A stretch of 64,000 nucleotides of DNA from NCBI RefSeq assembly GCF_011067745.1, contig NZ_JAAMPJ010000015.1, positions 216,281 through 280,280 of the forward strand, written 5' to 3'. The notes under the pieces were generated by a model. It was not told the DNA's origin, ran no database searches, and saw nothing but the letters and a program-made list of their open reading frames with translations. Every line of letters starts with the position of its first letter. Position 1 is the first letter of the stretch. Position numbers and translations under genes: made by a program. This document shows positions 48,870-56,773 of the stretch, piece after piece. Source of the DNA: Lentzea alba (GTDB lineage Bacteria; Actinomycetota; Actinomycetes; Mycobacteriales; Pseudonocardiaceae).

Positions 48870-49769
48870 GTGGAAACCCTTTCCTTCAACGACCGCACTG
48901 TGATCGTGACCGGGGCCGGGCGCGGCATCGGGCGTGCCCACGCACTGCTGCTCGCGTCCCGTGGTGCGTCTGTCGTCGTCGCCGACCTCGGTGCGAAGGT
49001 CGACGGCGCCGGTGTGGACGGAGACGACCCGGCAGGCGACGTCGTGGCCGAGATCAGTGCCGCCGGTGGCAGCGCTACCGCCTGCCGTGCCGACATCTCC
49101 ACCGAGAGCGGCGCTGCCGAGGTCGTCAACGCCGCGATTCGTGAGTTCGGCCGGCTCGACGCCGTGATCAACAACGCTGGCATCGTGCGCACGGCCCGCT
49201 TCGACGAGATCGGCACGCAGGAGTACCAGCGGTACCTCGACGTGCACTTCTTCGGTTCCCTCAACATTTGCAAGGCCGCGTGGCCGCACCTGATCGCGTC
49301 CGGCAGCGGCCGGGTGGTCAACACCGTGTCCGCCGCCATGCTGGGGAACCCGCTGATGACCCACTACGGCAGCTCCAAAGGTGCGGTGTTCGCCCTCACC
49401 CGCAACCTCGCCCTCGAAGGAGCGGAGCACGGCATCCTCGTCAACGCCATCGCCCCCGGCGCCGGCACCCGCATGGCCGAGAACTCGGCGGAATCGCTGG
49501 CACCCGAGGTGATGGAGTACCTGCGCACCCAGCTGCTCCCCGAGCACGTCGCCCCGCTGGCCGCCTACCTCGTGCACCCCTCGTGCACGGTCACCGGCGA
49601 GCTGTTCAACGCCGCCGGCGGCACGGTGAACCGCGCCGTCGTGGTCACCACCACCGGCTTCCACGACCCGGCCCTGACCCCTGAGACGGTCGCCGCCCGG
49701 TTCGACGAGGTCATGGCCCTCACTCCCGACGCGCGGCCCGAACTGGTCGCCGTCCCGCACACCGCCTGA
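48870..49769 (+). CDS. SDR-family oxidoreductase (hydroxyacyl/17-beta-HSD4-like)
   Basis: The 299-residue protein has VTGAGRGIGRAHALLLASRG near residues 13-32, VINNAGIVRTARFDEI and YGSSKGAVFALTRNLALEG. The insertion between the second strand and ISAAGGSA, and the long C-terminus, resemble the dehydrogenase domain of peroxisomal multifunctional enzyme 2, which oxidises 3-hydroxyacyl-CoA or steroid alcohols. GTG 48870 follows GAGGAG. The P450 gene begins 19 bp downstream. Confidence 0.9.
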   Translation: METLSFNDRTVIVTGAGRGIGRAHALLLASRGASVVVADLGAKVDGAGVDGDDPAGDVVAEISAAGGSATACRADISTESGAAEVVNAAIREFGRLDAVINNAGIVRTARFDEIGTQEYQRYLDVHFFGSLNICKAAWPHLIASGSGRVVNTVSAAMLGNPLMTHYGSSKGAVFALTRNLALEGAEHGILVNAIAPGAGTRMAENSAESLAPEVMEYLRTQLLPEHVAPLAAYLVHPSCTVTGELFNAAGGTVNRAVVVTTTGFHDPALTPETVAARFDEVMALTPDARPELVAVPHTA

Positions 49770-49788
49770 ACAACACCGGAGAACCACG

Positions 49789-51009
49789 ATGACCACCACA
49801 CCTGGCACCGAGTACCCCTTCGGGCCCGTGACGCCGTCCGAGGGAGTCGCGCACATCGGCCGCCTGGTCGCGGACCGGCCGATGACGAAGATGACCATGC
49901 CGTACGGCGGTGACGTCTGGCTGGTGCACCGCAACGCCGCCGCCCGCAAGATCCTCAGCGACCGCCGCTTCGTGCGCGAACCGTTCCGCACCGGCGAGCG
50001 CGTGGTGCCGTTCTTCGTGCCGTTCCCCGATTTCCTGCGCGGCACCCTCCAGTTCGAGGACCCGCCCCAGCACACCAAGCTGCGCAAGCTGGTGCAGAAA
50101 GCCATCTCGCCCAAGCGGGTCCGCGAGATGCGGGACTCGGCGGTGGCGTTCGCCAACGAGCTGATCGACGGCATGATCGCTCGCGGCGGTGTGCGCGACC
50201 TGGTGACCGAGTACTCGCTGGCGCTGCCCATCGAGATGCTCAGCTCCCTGCTCGGCGTGCCCTCGTCGGACCGGGAGAAGTTCGAGCGGTGGAGCTCCTC
50301 GACGCTCGCCGTGGCGGGCAAGACCGAGGCCGAGGTGGCGGCGGACATGGCCGAGCTGGCCGGCTACATGTCCGATCTGATCGCCAAGCGCCGCGCCGAA
50401 CCGCGAGACGATCTGCTCAGCTCGTTGGCGCACGCCCGCGACCGCGACGAGACGCTGACCGACGCCGAGATCCTGCCGATCGCGTTCATCCTGATCGTGG
50501 GCGGCTTCGACAACACCGCGACTTTCCTCTCCACCGGCGTGCTCTCCCTGCTGCGCTCCGACGACCAGCGCGCCGTGTTCCTCACCGATCCGGACGGCCT
50601 CGCTCCCACCACCGCCGAGGAAGTGTTGCGCCACGGCGGGTTCGTGATCGCCCCGATGGTGGGTGGTGGAGGCGGGTTGGTGCCGTTCGTCGCCACCGAG
50701 GACGTCGAGATCGACGGCCAGCTCATCGCCAAGGGCGAAGCGGTCAGCATCGACATGGTCACCGCCGGGCACGACCCCACCGCCGTCGCCGATCCCGGCC
50801 GGTTCGACATCACCAGGACCGACAACGCCCACCTGACGCTGAGCCACGGCCTGCACCACTGCCTCGGAGCACCGCTGGCCCGGATGGAGCTGCAGGTCGG
50901 TCTGGCGGAGCTGTTCAAGCGGATCCCGGACCTCAAGCTGGCGGGTGAGCCGGTGTTCGACCGCACGGTCCTGACTCAGCCCATGACCAGCCTGCCGGTC
51001 ACCTGGTGA
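49789..51009 (+). CDS. Cytochrome P450
   Basis: The 406-residue protein has an I-helix segment FILIVGGFDNTATFL, the ExxR motif in TAEEVLRHGG and the heme loop LSHGLHHCLGAPLARMEL with C358 as the thiolate ligand. The F normally preceding GxGxHxC is replaced here by L. Class I soluble P450 hydroxylating a small or medium hydrophobic substrate. Ferredoxin and ferredoxin reductase genes follow directly, giving a complete electron chain. Confidence 0.93.
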   Translation: MTTTPGTEYPFGPVTPSEGVAHIGRLVADRPMTKMTMPYGGDVWLVHRNAAARKILSDRRFVREPFRTGERVVPFFVPFPDFLRGTLQFEDPPQHTKLRKLVQKAISPKRVREMRDSAVAFANELIDGMIARGGVRDLVTEYSLALPIEMLSSLLGVPSSDREKFERWSSSTLAVAGKTEAEVAADMAELAGYMSDLIAKRRAEPRDDLLSSLAHARDRDETLTDAEILPIAFILIVGGFDNTATFLSTGVLSLLRSDDQRAVFLTDPDGLAPTTAEEVLRHGGFVIAPMVGGGGGLVPFVATEDVEIDGQLIAKGEAVSIDMVTAGHDPTAVADPGRFDITRTDNAHLTLSHGLHHCLGAPLARMELQVGLAELFKRIPDLKLAGEPVFDRTVLTQPMTSLPVTW

Positions 51010-51026
51010 CGAAGGGGAACACAGCC

Positions 51027-51347
51027 GTGCCCAAGGTCTTCTACACCCAGCCCGACGGCACCGAGCGCGTCGTCGAGGCCGAGGCCGGTGACTCCGTCAT
51101 GCAGGCAGCGGTCCGCAACGGCGTCCCCGGCATCCTCGCCCAGTGCGGCGGATCCCTGTCGTGCGCGACCTGCCACGTCTTCCTCGACGAGCGCCACGCC
51201 GACGACTTCCCACCCGTCAGCGAGGACGAGGACGACATGCTCGACGTCGCGGCCACCGACCGCGAGGACAACTCCCGGCTGTCCTGCCAGCTCGTCCTCA
51301 CCGAAGGCCAGGAAGTCCACGTCGCCATTCCGGAGACCCAGCTGTGA
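51027..51347 (+). CDS. 2Fe-2S ferredoxin, putidaredoxin/adrenodoxin type
   Basis: The 106-residue protein has cluster ligands C40, C46, C49 and C87 (CGGSLSCATCHVF ... LSCQLV), the vertebrate-type spacing used with class I P450s. GTG 51027 is preferred because AAGGGG precedes it; an in-frame GTG at 51006 overlapping the P450 stop would add seven residues. It passes electrons from the reductase encoded next (4-nt overlap) to the P450. Confidence 0.93.
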   Translation: MPKVFYTQPDGTERVVEAEAGDSVMQAAVRNGVPGILAQCGGSLSCATCHVFLDERHADDFPPVSEDEDDMLDVAATDREDNSRLSCQLVLTEGQEVHVAIPETQL

Positions 51348-52576
51348 GCACAGGGCACCTGCTCGTGATCGGTGCGGGCCAGGCGGGCGCCCAACTGGTG
51401 AGCAGCGCCCGCGAACTGGGCTGGGCCGGCCCCATCACCTTGGTCGGGCACGAGCCGCACGCCCCGTACGGCCGGCCGCCGTTGTCCAAGGCGTACCTGC
51501 GCGGCGAGGTCGACGCAGGGGGTTTGGCCCTGCGCAGCAATGCTTTCTACGCCGAACAGCGTGTCGAACTCGTCGTGGGCGACCGTGTCACGCACGTCGA
51601 CCTCGCGGTTGGGGAAGCGGTCGCCGAATCGGGGCGGCGGTGGACGTTCGACAGGCTGGCGCTGGCCACCGGCGCGGAACCACGACGCCTGGACCTGGAG
51701 GGCTCGGACCTCGACGGCGTGGTGGTCTTGCGAGACGTCGCCGACGCCGCTGCCCTGACCCGCCGTCTCAGCGAGGTTTCCGACCTTGTCGTGATCGGCG
51801 GCGGCTTCATCGGACTGGAGGTCGCCGCCACTGCGGCCGCTACCGGCGTGCGGGCCACCGTGGTGGAGGCAGGGCAATCGCTGATGAACCGCGTCGTCAG
51901 CCCCGACACCGCAGCCGTGGTCGAGGCCGAGCACCGAGCCGCCGGGATCCAGGTGCTCACCGGCACCCGGCCTCTGCGCCTTCATGGGGACGGCGCGGTC
52001 CGTGCCGTCGAACTGGAGGACGGCACCGAGCTGGCGGCCGATCTCGTTCTGGTCGGCATCGGGGCTCGCCCGCGCGACGATCTGGCGCGTGCCGCTGGAT
52101 TGTGTTGCGACGGCGGCGTTGTGGTGGATGAACTGTCCCTCGCCTCGGACGGCCGCACCGTGGCGGTGGGGGACTGCGCCAACCTGCCCGACCCGACCCC
52201 CGGTGCAGTGCCGGGCAGGCGGTTGCGGCTCGAGAGCGTCGACAACGCGATCGAGCAGGCCAAGGTCGCCGCGCGTACGCTCACCGGCGATCCGCGGCCG
52301 TACCGCAGCGTGCCGTGGTTCTGGTCCGACCAAGGCGCGTTGAAGCTGCAGACAGCCGGTCTCGCCGGTGCGGACGACGACGTCGTGGTCCGCACCGGCA
52401 CGCGCGCCGGGCAACACGTCGCGTTGCGCTATCGGGGCGAGCAACTCGTGGCGGTGGAGTGCGTCAACGCCCCGGCCGACTTCCTGGTCGTGCGCAAGGC
52501 GTTGGCCACCAACAGGACGCTGCCACGCGACGTGGCCGCGGACACCGGTGTGTCGCTGAAGAAGCTCCTGAGGTGA
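51344..52576 (+). CDS. NAD(P)H-dependent ferredoxin reductase
   Basis: GTG 51344 overlaps the ferredoxin stop and begins a 410-residue pyridine nucleotide-disulfide-type flavoprotein. The FAD motif is LLVIGAGQAGAQLVSSARE, the NAD motif LVVIGGGFIGLEVAATAAATG, and the C-terminal reductase domain has RPYRSVPWFWSDQGALKLQTAG. It matches putidaredoxin/rhodocoxin reductases. It ends the P450 unit and overlaps the histidine kinase gene by 4 nt. Confidence 0.93.
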   Translation: MSTGHLLVIGAGQAGAQLVSSARELGWAGPITLVGHEPHAPYGRPPLSKAYLRGEVDAGGLALRSNAFYAEQRVELVVGDRVTHVDLAVGEAVAESGRRWTFDRLALATGAEPRRLDLEGSDLDGVVVLRDVADAAALTRRLSEVSDLVVIGGGFIGLEVAATAAATGVRATVVEAGQSLMNRVVSPDTAAVVEAEHRAAGIQVLTGTRPLRLHGDGAVRAVELEDGTELAADLVLVGIGARPRDDLARAAGLCCDGGVVVDELSLASDGRTVAVGDCANLPDPTPGAVPGRRLRLESVDNAIEQAKVAARTLTGDPRPYRSVPWFWSDQGALKLQTAGLAGADDDVVVRTGTRAGQHVALRYRGEQLVAVECVNAPADFLVVRKALATNRTLPRDVAADTGVSLKKLLR

Positions 52577-53709
52577 GCCGCTTTGGACGTGTCGACGCCC
52601 TGGTCACCGTGGTCGCCGTCCTGGTCACCGGGCTCACGTTGGTGCGGGCGGTCGCTTCGGGCGGTCCGTGGCTCTCGGCGGCCTGCACCGTCGCTGGCTG
52701 TGCGGCGGTGCTGTTGCGGCACCGGCATCCGCTGGCGGTGGTGGCGGTGACGACGGCCGGTGTCCTGGTGGTCGGTCAGGCCGATCCGTCGTGGGTGTCG
52801 TTGGGTGCCATGAGCCAGCTCGCCCTGCTGCACCTGGTGTCGACCGCCCGGAGGAGGGTGTGGGTGGTCGCTGCTCTCGCCACCGCGCTGGCGTTCTGCC
52901 TCCCGCTGGTGTTGCGCGGTCCCGGTTCCGGGGTCGAGGCGAACGTGGCGGCGATGATCGCTTGGACGACGGGGGCGGTGGCCGTCGGCCACGCCGTTCG
53001 CACCCGCCGCGACTACGTGCTTGCCGTCCAGGACCGGGCGCGGCGGGCCGAGCAGATGCGGGAGGCGGTCGCGCGCCGGCGCGTCGTGGAGGAGCGGTTG
53101 CGCATCGCCCGAGAGCTGCACGATGTAGTAGGTCACCACGTCGCCGTCATCAACGTCCACGCTGGACTGGCCCGCCGCACCCTGCGCACCGACCCCGACC
53201 GCTCGGAGCACGCCTTGGTGGAGACCGAGACAGCCGCCCGCGCCGTGCTGCGGGAGATGGCCGGCATCCTGCGGGTGCTGAGGGAGGACGGCGACCACAC
53301 CGACACCGCCGCCCCTGGACTCGACCGCGTCATCGACCTGGTGGAGGCCGTCCGCCGAGGCGGTGTGGAGGTAGAGGCGCGACTCGACCACGGGGACGTA
53401 CCGGACCTGGTGTCGGTGACCGGCTACCGCGTGGTGCAGGAGGCGCTGACCAACGCGGCTCGCCACGGACGCGGGCGGGCAGCGCTCACCGTGCGCCGCA
53501 CGCCGGAGGCCGTGGTGGTCGAGGTCGTCAACCCGGTCGCCGACGCCACCACTTCCGAGGGCGGCGGATACGGCCTGGTCGGGATGCGGGAACGTGTGGC
53601 CGCCGTCAGCGGACGTCTGGAGGTGGGACGGGACGGTGACGTGTTCCGCGTCCGTGCGGCTCTGCCCCTCGAGGCCGCGAGCGTGGAGGTGCCGTGCGGT
53701 GACTGGTGA
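52573..53709 (+). CDS. Sensor histidine kinase (NarL-type partner)
   Basis: The 378-residue kinase begins with about four to six membrane helices (residues 8 to about 140), then the HisKA_3 box RIARELHDVVGHHVAVI and an HATPase domain (VVQEALTNAARHGRG, GGGYGLVGMRERV). The start GTG 52573 overlaps the ferredoxin reductase stop, which ties expression of this signal pair to the catabolic operon. It has no large sensory domain outside the membrane, so it probably senses membrane state or a hydrophobic compound. Confidence 0.9.
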   Translation: MSRFGRVDALVTVVAVLVTGLTLVRAVASGGPWLSAACTVAGCAAVLLRHRHPLAVVAVTTAGVLVVGQADPSWVSLGAMSQLALLHLVSTARRRVWVVAALATALAFCLPLVLRGPGSGVEANVAAMIAWTTGAVAVGHAVRTRRDYVLAVQDRARRAEQMREAVARRRVVEERLRIARELHDVVGHHVAVINVHAGLARRTLRTDPDRSEHALVETETAARAVLREMAGILRVLREDGDHTDTAAPGLDRVIDLVEAVRRGGVEVEARLDHGDVPDLVSVTGYRVVQEALTNAARHGRGRAALTVRRTPEAVVVEVVNPVADATTSEGGGYGLVGMRERVAAVSGRLEVGRDGDVFRVRAALPLEAASVEVPCGDW

Positions 53710-54364
53710 CGTGCGTGTCCTCGTGGTGGACGACCAAGCTTTGATCCGGGCCGGGTTGCGCGGAGTGCTGGAGTCCGAGCCCGGCATCATCGTCGTCGAC
53801 GAGGCCTCCGACGGGGACGCTGCGATGCGCCGCGTCCGGCGGGGCGGGGTCGACGTCGTCCTGATGGACCTGCGGATGCCGCGCGTCGACGGGGTGGAGG
53901 CCACCCGCAGGCTGAGCGCCGACCCCGGCGCGTCGCGTGGCGTCGCCGTGCTGGTGCTGACCACGTTCGAGACCGATGAGCACGTGCTGTCCGCCGTTGC
54001 GGCCGGGGCACGGGGCTACCTCGGCAAGGATTCCGCCCCGGAGTCGCTGATCGACGCCGTGCGGGTGGTGGCCAGGGGTGAGACGTTCCTGTCCGCGCGT
54101 GCCATGACAACTCTCGCTTCCCGCACCGCCGTCGCGCCGCCCGAGCCGCCGCGGTCCTCTCTGGACGTGCTGACCGACCGCGAAAGGGAGGTCGTGTTGC
54201 TCGTTGCTCGCGGCTTGACCAACGAGCAGATCGCCGCCCGCTTGGTCATCTCGCCGCTCACCGCCAAGACACACGTCAACCGCGCCATGACCAAGCTCGG
54301 CGCGCGTGACAGGGCAGCACTGGTCGTCACCGTGCACACCTCGGGACGGTTCGACGTCCCCTGA
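53699..54364 (+). CDS. NarL/LuxR-type response regulator
   Basis: The 221-residue protein has a receiver domain with acidic pair D11/D12, phosphoacceptor D57 in VVLMDLRMP and lysine in YLGKDS, and a C-terminal LuxR helix-turn-helix (LTDREREVVLLVARGLTNEQIAARL). GTG 53699 is chosen because GGAGGT precedes it; GTG 53711 is an alternative. It is the cognate partner of the kinase, whose end it overlaps, and probably controls the downstream MMPL exporter. Confidence 0.92.
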   Translation: MTGDVRVLVVDDQALIRAGLRGVLESEPGIIVVDEASDGDAAMRRVRRGGVDVVLMDLRMPRVDGVEATRRLSADPGASRGVAVLVLTTFETDEHVLSAVAAGARGYLGKDSAPESLIDAVRVVARGETFLSARAMTTLASRTAVAPPEPPRSSLDVLTDREREVVLLVARGLTNEQIAARLVISPLTAKTHVNRAMTKLGARDRAALVVTVHTSGRFDVP

Positions 54365-54404
54365 GGCGTACCGCAGACGCAGTACGAGCCGCAGGCGTAC
54401 CGCA
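54364..54404 (+). repeat. Direct repeat AGGCGTACCGCA, two copies, before the MMPL gene
   Basis: AGGCGTACCGCA occurs at 54364-54375 and 54393-54404, 29 bp apart, close to three helical turns, between the response regulator and exporter genes. Phased direct repeats like these are typical response-regulator binding sites. Confidence 0.45.
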
Positions 54405-54526
54405 TGCGCGGCAGCCGAGATGCCATGCGCGGACGACGACGCGTCGGCACGTTCTCGGAAGGCTGGTGTCACACGTGAGGGCGGTCGTTGGCGCCCTCAC
54501 CAGGACATCGCAGGAGAGATCACCGC

Positions 54527-56725
54527 ATGGCACGACTGCTGTACCGGTTGGGCGTGACGAGCGCCCGCCGGCCCCTGCTCGTCATCACCGCGTGGCTGCT
54601 GCTGCTTGCGGGCCTGGCCGCCGCCGCGATCGGTGGTATGCGTTTCGCCGACGGCGGGTTCGAGGTCGGCGACACCGAGTCGAGTACCGCGCTGGAGGTC
54701 GTCGGGCGCGAGTTCCCGACCCCGCCGGCCGCGCCTGGCACCGGCAGCTTGCAACTCGTGCTTTTCACCAGGGACGGCACGCAGATCAGCGGGGCGCCGC
54801 GGGGCATCGTCGCCGACGTGCTCGCCCGCGCCGCGACCACCGAGCACGTCGCCTCCGTCTCCGACCCGTTCGACCCGACCCGTCCGTCGGTCTCCCCGGA
54901 CGGCACCACCGCGATCTCCACTCTGTCGCTGCGTGGCATCACCGAGGACAACGGCGACGTGGTGCACAACGCCGTAGTCGCGCTGGCTCAGCAGGCTCGT
55001 GATCGAGGCCTGGGCGCGGAGGTGGGCGGGTCCCTCGGCGACCCGGTGCCCGAGGTGTTCGGACCGACTGAGGTCGTCGGCGCGGTGCTGGCCTTCGCCG
55101 TGCTGCTCCTGACCTACGGCTCGCTGGCCGCTGCCGGGGCCAACATGCTCGGCGCACTGGTCGGTGTCGGGGTGGGCGTGTTCGGGCTGCTGGCGTTCTC
55201 CGCCCTCTCACCCATCGGCACCATGACCCCGACCTTGGCCGTGATGCTTGGCCTGACCGTGGGCATCGACTACTGCCTGTTCGTCCTGGCCCGCTTCCGG
55301 GCCGAGCTGCGGGAGGGACGACCACTGGAGGAGGCGATCGGCCGTGCGACCGGCACGGCCGGGTCCGCGGTCGTGTTCGCCGGCGGCACGGTCGTCATCG
55401 CGCTGGCGGGGCTGGCAGTGATCGGCATCGGGTTCATCACCGAGATGGGCCTGGCCGCCGCGGCCGGGGTCACCGTCGCCGTGTTCATGTCGCTGACGCT
55501 GGTGCCCGCTCTGCTCAAGCTCATGGGGCGCAAGGCCCTTCCGCGCCGTGAACGCGCGGGCGGCACCCCCGCCGGCGCCGACCGGATCGGTTTCCTGGAC
55601 TACTGGATCAGGCTGGTCGTCCGCCGACCGGTCACGGTGCTCGTGTGCGCGGTGGCGGGTCTGCTCGTGCTGGCAGTGCCGGTGCTCTCGCTGACCACGT
55701 CGCTGACCACGCCCGGCGGCGAGGACCCCGGCAGCACTCGGCGCGCCGCGTACGAGCAGGTCGCCAAGGCCTTCGGCGCGGGCTACCAGGGACCGTTGGT
55801 GGTGCTCGCGAAGGGCGATCGCGTGCAGGACCGCCTGGGCGAGGTGACCACCGGGCTCACCGGTCTCGATGGGGTCGCCTCCGTCGTCCCCGCTGGTGTC
55901 AACGCCTCTGGTGACATCGCCCTGCTCCAGGTCGTCCCCACCACCGGTCCGGTGGACGAGCGCACCGAACAGCTCGTGCACGACATCCGGGATCGCGCCG
56001 GCGACGTGCCTGGCGTGCGTCTGCTGGTCACCGGCCAGACCGCGGTCGGCATCGACACCGACGAACGGTTGTCCGCCGCCCTGGGGACCTACCTGATCGT
56101 CATCGTCGGCCTGTCCCTGCTGCTGTTGGTCATCGTCTTCCGTTCGCTGCTCGTGCCGCTGATCGCCACCGCAGGGTTCCTGCTGTCCCTGGGCGCGGGT
56201 GTCGGCGTCACAGTCGCCGTGTTCCAGTGGGGCTGGCTGGACCCGATCTTCACCGCGCCGCAGGGCAACCCGATGCTGAGCCTGCTGCCCGTGCTCATCG
56301 TCGGCATCCTGTTCGGCCTGTCGATGGACTACCAGGTGTTCCTGGTCTCCCGCATGCACGAGGCGTACGTGCGTGGCCTGGATCCGGTCGAGGCGGTCAT
56401 GGACGGCTTCGGGCGCACCGCCGTCGTGGTCGTGTCCGCTGCGACGATCATGACCGCGGTGTTCGCCGGGTTCGCCCTGAGCCCGTCGTCGTTGATCGGC
56501 TCCATCGGTCTCGCGCTGACCGCGGGCGTTGTCGCCGACGCGTTCGTGGTGCGCATGGTCGTGGTGCCGGCGCTGCTGACTCTGCTCGGACGCAGCGCGT
56601 GGTGGTTGCCCCAGTGGCTGGACCGAGTCCTGCCACACCTCGACGCCGAGGGCCGGGCGCTGGACGAGCCGTCACCTGCCCAACTCGGCGAGGAGCTCCA
56701 CTCGCTGGCTGGGCAACAAGTGTGA
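54527..56725 (+). CDS. MMPL-family (RND-type) transporter
   Basis: The 732-residue membrane protein has the MMPL layout: a first helix (RRPLLVITAWLLLLAGLAAAAI), a large external loop, five helices, a central region, a second loop and five more helices. Characteristic motifs are GLTVGIDYCLFVLARFRAEL and GLSMDYQVFLVSRMHEAY, containing the proton-relay Asp-Tyr pairs. It exports lipids or hydrophobic compounds using the proton gradient. ATG 54527 follows CAGGAGAG. Likely induced by the adjacent two-component system, perhaps against toxic aglycones. Confidence 0.92.
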   Translation: MARLLYRLGVTSARRPLLVITAWLLLLAGLAAAAIGGMRFADGGFEVGDTESSTALEVVGREFPTPPAAPGTGSLQLVLFTRDGTQISGAPRGIVADVLARAATTEHVASVSDPFDPTRPSVSPDGTTAISTLSLRGITEDNGDVVHNAVVALAQQARDRGLGAEVGGSLGDPVPEVFGPTEVVGAVLAFAVLLLTYGSLAAAGANMLGALVGVGVGVFGLLAFSALSPIGTMTPTLAVMLGLTVGIDYCLFVLARFRAELREGRPLEEAIGRATGTAGSAVVFAGGTVVIALAGLAVIGIGFITEMGLAAAAGVTVAVFMSLTLVPALLKLMGRKALPRRERAGGTPAGADRIGFLDYWIRLVVRRPVTVLVCAVAGLLVLAVPVLSLTTSLTTPGGEDPGSTRRAAYEQVAKAFGAGYQGPLVVLAKGDRVQDRLGEVTTGLTGLDGVASVVPAGVNASGDIALLQVVPTTGPVDERTEQLVHDIRDRAGDVPGVRLLVTGQTAVGIDTDERLSAALGTYLIVIVGLSLLLLVIVFRSLLVPLIATAGFLLSLGAGVGVTVAVFQWGWLDPIFTAPQGNPMLSLLPVLIVGILFGLSMDYQVFLVSRMHEAYVRGLDPVEAVMDGFGRTAVVVVSAATIMTAVFAGFALSPSSLIGSIGLALTAGVVADAFVVRMVVVPALLTLLGRSAWWLPQWLDRVLPHLDAEGRALDEPSPAQLGEELHSLAGQQV

Positions 56726-56732
56726 ACCTGGG

Positions 56733-56769
56733 AAGGCTCCGTACGTCGTTGCTCGACGTACGGAGCCTT
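56733..56769. terminator. Strong bidirectional terminator stem-loop
   Basis: AAGGCTCCGTACGTCG and CGACGTACGGAGCCTT form a perfect 16-bp stem with loop TTGCT, between the convergent MMPL and GH3 genes. It starts 8 bp after one stop codon and ends 5 bp before the other, and is symmetric enough to work in both directions. Confidence 0.85.
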
Positions 56770-56773
56770 CTGG

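Noticed and set aside
47775..50348. Long minus-strand open frame of 857 codons
   Set aside because: It lies wholly antisense to the SMP-30, SDR and P450 genes, has biased shadow composition and matches no family I recognise; the plus-strand genes explain the DNA.
54361..54411. Possible CRISPR-like repeat
   Set aside because: Only two copies of a 12-mer with no regular spacer; better explained as a regulator site.
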